Positions 59,561 through 64,000 of a stretch of DNA of 64,000 bases are shown here, in pieces. The stretch lies in contig OX101810.2 in the NCBI GenBank assembly GCA_944452925.2, positions 35,534,509 to 35,598,508 of the forward strand. The letters run 5' to 3'. The stretch comes from Chrysolina oricalcia (taxonomy: Eukaryota > Arthropoda > Insecta > Coleoptera > Chrysomelidae). The notes below the pieces were generated by a model. The model had not been told where the DNA came from. It did no database searches and saw only the letters and a list, made by a program, of their open reading frames with translations. A program made the translations under genes and the position numbers. The stretch's first letter is position 1. Each line of letters opens with the position of its first letter.

Positions 59561-61188
59561 TTTTTTTTCGATTTTTTTTTGAATTTTCATTGAAAATTTT
59601 TTTTTTTCGATTTTTTTTTTAATTTTTTTTGAAATTTTTTTTTTGAAAATTTTTTTTTTTTTGATTTTTTTTTTGAATTTTTTTTTTCTATTTTTTCGAA
59701 AAAATTTTTTTTCGATTTTTTTTTTATTTTTTTTGAGATTTTTTTTTATTTTTTCGATTTTTTTTTGAATTTTTTTTTATTTTTTCGAAAATTTTTTTTT
59801 CGATTTTTTTTTTGAATTTTTTTTGAAATTTTTTTTTGAATTTTTTTTTTGAAATTTTTTTTTTTATTTTTTCGAAAATTTTTTTTTTCGATTTTTTTTG
59901 AATTTTTTTTGAAATTTTTTTTCAATTTTTTTTTGAAAATTTTTTTTTAATTTTTTTTGAAATTTTTTTTTTATTTTTTCGAAAATTTTTTTTTTTCGAT
60001 TTTTTTTTTGAATTTTTTTAGAATTTTTTTTTGAATTTTTTTTTTGAAATTTTTTTTTTTATTTTTTCGAAAAATTTTTTTTTCGATTTTTTTTTGAATT
60101 TTTTTTGAAATTTTTTTTCAATTTTTTTTTGAAATTTTTTTTTTAATTTTTTTTGAAATTTTTTTTTTATTTTTTCGAAAAGTTTTTTTTTCGATTTTTT
60201 TTTTTAATTTTTTTTGAAATTTTTTTTTGAAAATTTTTTTTTTTATTTTTTTTTTCAATTTTTTTTTGAAAATTTTTTTTTTCGATTTTTTTTTAAATTT
60301 TTTTTGAATTCTTTTTTTCAATTTTTTTTTTTGAAAAATTTTTTTTTGAAATTTTTTTTTTATTTTTTCGAAAATTTTTTTTTTCGATTTTTTTTTTATT
60401 TTTTTTTAAATTTTTTTTTTATTTTTTCGAAAAATTTTTTTTTCGATTTTTTTTGAATTTTTTTTGAAATTTTTTTTTAAATTTTTTTTGAAATTTTTTT
60501 TTATTTTTTCGAAAAAATTTTTTTTCGATTTTTTTTTTGAATTTTTTTTTTATTTTTTCGAAAATTTTTTTTTCGATTTTTTTTTTATTTTTTTTGAAAT
60601 TTTTTTTTTATTTTTTCGAATTTTTTTTTTTCGATTTTTTTTTGAATTTTTTTTGAAATTTTTTTTTCAATTTTTTTTTGAAAATTTTTTTTTTATTTTT
60701 TCGAAAAATTTTTTTTTCCATTTTTTTTTGAATTTTTTTTGAAATTTTTTTTCAATTTTTTTTTGAAATTTTTTTTAAAATTTTTTTTGAAATTTTTTTT
60801 ATTTTTTCGAAAAATTTTTTTTTCGATTTTTTTTTTATTTTTTTTCGAGATTTTTTTTCATTTTTTCGAAAAAAATTTTTTTCGATTTTTTTTTTGAATT
60901 TTTTTTTTATTTTTTCGAAAATTTTTTTTTCGATTTTTTTTTTGAATTTTTTTTGAGATTTTTTTTCATTTTTTCGAAAAAATTTTTTTTCGATTTTTTT
61001 TTGAATTTTTTTTTTATTTTTTCGAAAATTTTTTTTTCGATTTTTTTTTTTGAATTTTTTTTGAAATTTTTTTTTGAAAATTTTTTTAAATTTTTTTTGA
61101 AATTTTTTTTTGAAAATTTTTTTTTTATTTTTTTTTTCAATTTTTTTTTTGAAAATTTTTTTTTTCGATTTTTTTTTAAATTTTTTTT
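59561..61188 (+). repeat. Distant copy of the 45.2-46.9 kb segment
   Basis: The ctatt word at 59688 matches 45269 (14,419), then the ttttcca word at 60718 matches 46420 and the 108-bp dimer at 60847 matches 46549 (both 14,298), so about 121 bp differ in between. The same segment also exists at ~43.1-44.2 kb. Near 60306 a C substitution creates the only GAATTC hexamer I noticed in the window. Confidence 0.75.
60847..61062 (+). repeat. 108-bp tandem dimer
   Basis: The gagat words are at 60847 (written cgagat here) and 60955. The extra C before the first one is private to this copy. Confidence 0.72.
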
Positions 61189-62917
61189 GAATTTTTTTTT
61201 TCAATTTTTTTTTTGAAAAATTTTTTTTTGATTTTTTTTTGAAATTTTTTTTTTATTTTTTCGAAAAATTTTTTTTTCGATTTTTTTTTGAATTTTTTTT
61301 GAAATTTTTTTTTGAAATTTTTTTTTTTATTTTTTTTGAAATTTTTTTTTTATTTTTTCGAAAAATTTTTTTTTCGATTTTTTTTTTGAATTTTTTTTTT
61401 CAATTTTTTTTTGAAAAATTTTTTTTTATTTTTTCGAAAAATTTTTTTTTCGATTTTTTTTGAATTTTTTTTGAAATTTTTTTTCAATTTTTTTTTGAAA
61501 TTTTTTTTAAAATTTTTTTTGAAATTTTTTTTATTTTTTCGAAAAATTTTTTTTTCGATTTTTTTTTATTTTTTTTGAGATTTTTTTTCATTTTTTCGAA
61601 AAAATTTTTTGCGATTTTTTTTTGAATTTTTTTTGAAAATTTTTTTTTTTGAATTTTTTTTTTATTTTTTCGAAAATTTTTTTTTCGATTTTTTTTTTGA
61701 ATTTTTTTTGAAATTTTTTTTTGAAAATTTTTTTTTTTATTTTTTTTTCAATTTTTTTTTTGAAAATTTTTTTTTTCGATTTTTTTTTTAATTTTTTTTG
61801 AATTTTTTTTTTCAATTTTTTTTTCGAAAAATTTTTTTTTGATTTTTTTTTGAAATTTTTTTTTTTATTTTTTCGAAAAATTTTTTTTTCGATTTTTTTT
61901 TTATTTTTTTTTAAATTTTTTTTTTATTTTTTCGAAAAATTTTTTTTTCGATTTTTTTTTGAATTTTTTTTGAAATTTTTTTTAAAATTTTTTTTGAAAT
62001 TTTTTTTTATTTTTTCGAAAAATTTTTTTTTCGATTTTTTTTTTTATTTTTTTTTGAGATTTTTTTTCATTTTTTCGAAAAAAATTTTTTTCGATTTTTT
62101 TTTGAATTTTTTTTTTATTTTTTCGAAAATTTTTTTTTCGATTTTTTTTTTATTTTTTTTGAAATTTTTTTTTTATTTTTTTTTGAAAATTTTTTTTTTA
62201 TTTTTTCGAAAATTTTTTTTTTCGATTTTTTTTTGAATTTTTTTTGAAATTTTTTTCCAATTTTTTTTTGAAATTTTTTTTAAAATTTTTTTTGAAATTT
62301 TTTTTATTTTTTCGAAAAATTTTTTTTTCGATTTTTTTTTTATTTTTTTTGAGATTTTTTTTCATTTTTTCGAAAAAAATTTTTTCGATTTTTTTTTGAA
62401 TTTTTTTTGAAAATTTTTTTTTTTGAATTTTTTTTTTATTTTTTCGAAAATTTTTTTTTCGATTTTTTTTTTGAATTTTTTTTGAAATTTTTTTTTGAAA
62501 ATTTTTTTTTTATTTTTTTTGAATTTTTTTTTTATTTTTTCGAAAAATTTTTTTTTCGATTTTTTTTTGAATTTTTTTTGAAAATTTTTTTTTTTGAATT
62601 TTTTTTTTTATTTTTCCGAAAAATTTTTTTTCGATTTTTTTTTTGAATTTTTTTTGAAATTTTTTTTTGAAAATTTTTTTTTTTTATTTTTTTTGAATTT
62701 TTTTTTTTATTTTTTCGAAAATTTTTTTTTTCGATTTTTTTTTGAATTTCTTTTGGATTTTTTTTTTCAATTTTTTTTTTGAAATTTTTTTTTTTGATTT
62801 TTTTTTTATTTTTTCGAAAATTTTTTTTTTCGATTTTTTTTTTGAATTATTTTTCAATTTTTTTTTTGAATTTTTTTTTTGAAAATTTTTTTTTTGATTT
62901 TTTTTTTAATTTTTTTT
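61189..62917 (+). repeat. ~1.73-kb higher-order unit, copy 1
   Basis: Matches the following copy at offsets of 1,729 (gaatt at 61189 and 62918), 1,731 (the rare gcgattt word, G at 61611 and 63342), 1,732 (~61815 and 63547) and 1,733 (the ttttccaa word at 62257 and 63990). The gcgattt word occurs nowhere else that I noticed. The unit also holds a 171-bp dimer and the last GGA landmark (62744). Confidence 0.85.
62409..62750 (+). repeat. 171-bp tandem dimer before a GGA landmark
   Basis: The gaaaa(T)gaatt starts are at 62409 and 62580, with the landmark at 62744. A tccgaaaa variant near 62616 matches one in the dimer at 49232 (near 49438), which suggests these two dimers share a recent ancestor. 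Confidence 0.75.
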
Positions 62918-64000
62918 GAATTTTTTCTTTCAATTTTTTTTTTGAAAAATTTTTTTTTGATTTTTTTTTTAAATTTTTTTTTTATTTTTTCGAAAAATTT
63001 TTTTTTCGATTTTTTTTTGAATTTTTTTTGAAATTTTTTTTTTGAAATTTTTTTTTTTATTTTTTTTGAAATTTTTTTTTTTATTTTTTCGAAAAATTTT
63101 TTTTTCGATTTTTTTTTTGAATTTTTTTTTCAATTTTTTTTTGAAAATTTTTTTTTTATTTTTTCGAAAAATTTTTTTTTCGATTTTTTTTGAATTTTTT
63201 TTGAAATTTTTTTTCAATTTTTTTTAGAAATTTTTTTTAAAATTTTTTTTGAAATTTTTTTTATTTTTTCGAAAAATTTTTTTTTCGATTTTTTTTTTAT
63301 TTTTTTTGAGATTTTTTTTCATTTTTTCGAAAAAATTTTTTGCGATTTTTTTTTGAATTTTTTTTGAAAATTTTTTTTTTTGAATTTTTTTTTTATTTTT
63401 TCGAAAATTTTTTTTTCGATTTTTTTTTTGAATTTTTTTTGAAATTTTTTTTTGAAAATTTTTTTTTTTATTTTTTTTTTCAATTTTTTTTTTGAAAATT
63501 TTTTTTTTCGATTTTTTTTTGAATTTTTTTTGAATTTTTTTTTTCAATTTTTTTTTCGAAAAATTTTTTTTTGATTTTTTTTTGAAATTTTTTTTTTTAT
63601 TTTTTCGAAAATTTTTTTTTTCGATTTTTTTTTTATTTTTTTTTAATTTTTTTTTTTATTTTTTCGAAAAATTTTTTTTTCGATTTTTTTTTGAATTTTT
63701 TTTGAAATTTTTTTTTTAATTTTTCTTGAAATTTTTTTTTATTTTTTCGAAAAATTTTTTTTTCGATTTTTTTTTTTATTTTTTTGTTGAGATTTTTTTT
63801 CATTTTTTCGAAAAAAATTTTTTTCGATTTTTTTTTGAATTTTTTTTTTATTTATTCGAAAATTTTTTTTTCGATTTTTTTTTAATTTTTTTTGAAATTT
63901 TTTTTTTATTTTTATTTGAAATTTTTTTTTTTATTTTTTCGAAAATTTTTTTTTTCAATTTTTTTTTGAATTTTTTTTGAAATTTTTTTCCAATTTTTTT
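62918..64000 (+). repeat. ~1.73-kb higher-order unit, copy 2 (cut by window end)
   Basis: This is the tandem partner of 61189-62917. Private changes include ttttttctttcaa near 62928, tttagaaatt near 63225 and ttgttgagat near 63786. About 0.65 kb of the unit, including the 171-bp dimer and GGA landmark, lies beyond the window. Confidence 0.82.

Larger units (their letters stand above)
1051..62757 (+). other. GAATTTCTTTTGGA landmark word, 23 sites
   Basis: Sites start at 1051, 2892, 7777, 12316, 15323, 18456, 21963, 24954, 26421 (decayed), 40311, 41441, 42231, 44811, 47667, 49563, 52062, 52666, 53483, 55027, 55842, 57438, 59225 and 62744. Those at 52062, 52666, 53483, 55842 and 59225 begin taattt, and 53483 and 55842 read ttctttcgga. 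The word differs from the very common gaattttttttgaa at two bases (C for T at position 7, G for A at position 13). It is usually followed about 100 bp later by gaattatttttcaa. It is a marker of unit identity; no binding function is implied. Confidence 0.8.
1..64000 (+). repeat. T-rich satellite array filling the window
   Basis: The whole window is made of T runs of about 6-10 bases separated by islands such as gaa, gaaa, gaaaa, cga, cgaaaa, caa or a lone a. The T-rich strand is always the + strand. Islands are typically 11-13 bp apart; at 9300-9348 five successive islands start exactly 12 bp apart. Most A runs follow G or C and run straight into T, so the DNA is a chain of A(n)T(m) tracts with few TpA steps (3 TpA in 9001-9120 against about 16 expected from composition). 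No stretch of ordinary complexity interrupts it. It continues beyond both ends. It is best read as non-coding satellite DNA; function and host are unknown. Confidence 0.95.

Noticed and set aside
60306..60311. Single EcoRI-type GAATTC hexamer as a functional site
   Set aside because: It arises from one T-to-C change in the very common gaattt word and is not repeated in sister copies.
60752..61204. 150-codon minus-strand Lys-rich frame (also 59018-59461, 33972-34403)
   Set aside because: It resembles a basic DNA-binding protein only by composition. It follows the satellite exactly, including its 108-bp dimer, and has no other coding sign.
1..64000. CRISPR-like regular spacing of short repeats
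   Set aside because: Spacers are themselves T runs of the same motif, spacing is ~12 bp, and there are no unique spacers, leader or cas genes.
1..64000. Intrinsic terminators at the T runs
   Set aside because: There are thousands of T runs but no GC-rich stems before them. The only dyads are A/T runs around CG or AT, which belong to the repeat.
1..64000. Poly(A) tails of retroposons or a telomere repeat
   Set aside because: No element body precedes any run, runs are too short and too regular, and no known telomere motif is present.

Overview
All 64,000 bases are one continuous, extremely T-rich satellite array. I see no gene, RNA gene, mobile element, CRISPR array or unique-sequence island on either strand. 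Runs of about 6-10 T are separated by short islands (gaa, gaaa, gaaaa, cga, cgaaaa, caa, a single a, less often aaaa, gaga, agaa, cca). In a stretch I counted by hand (9001-9120) the + strand is 86 T, 22 A, 8 G and 4 C. The T-rich strand is the + strand from end to end, with no inverted block. The islands recur about every 12 bp, shown exactly at 9300, 9312, 9324, 9336 and 9348. Because 12 is a multiple of 3, long Phe-rich (+) and Lys-rich (-) reading frames stay open by chance. I treat none of them as coding.

Organism: the sequence carries no taxonomic marker. A 64-kb array of nested repeats fits a eukaryotic heterochromatic or subtelomeric satellite far better than a bacterial or phage region. 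The A/T-tract style recalls the periodic A/T clusters of Caenorhabditis nematodes, but the step here is about 12 bp rather than about 10, so this is only a weak guess. CpG is not depleted (most C sits in TCGA or TTCGAA), which argues against long-term cytosine methylation. A long-read assembly artefact in part of the array cannot be excluded from sequence alone.

Layout by higher-order repeat: 1-3245, tandem copies of a ~1.84-kb unit; 3246-6389, diverged ~0.9-1.2-kb units; 6390-21480, four related large units (U1-U4) distinguished by clean internal deletions; 21481-31170, diverged relatives; 31171-35280, a ~2.08-kb tandem pair; 35281-38261, diverged; 38262-40560, block V, which recurs at 50008-52250 and, shortened, at 57949-59560; 40561-50007, units of ~0.8-2.9 kb; 52938-57707, a near-perfect 2,359-bp tandem duplication whose second copy is 52 bp longer; 59561-61188, a copy of the ~45.2-46.9 kb segment; 61189-64000, a ~1.73-kb tandem pair cut by the window end.

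Smaller nested duplications (108, ~122, 171 and 230 bp) recur inside these units, and a 14-base variant word (GAATTTCTTTTGGA) works as a landmark for them. The picture is of one ancestral ~12-bp T-tract motif amplified at several scales, with segment-wise duplication and loss consistent with unequal exchange between direct repeats. Offsets were read by eye from landmark positions; alignment would refine boundaries by tens of bases.
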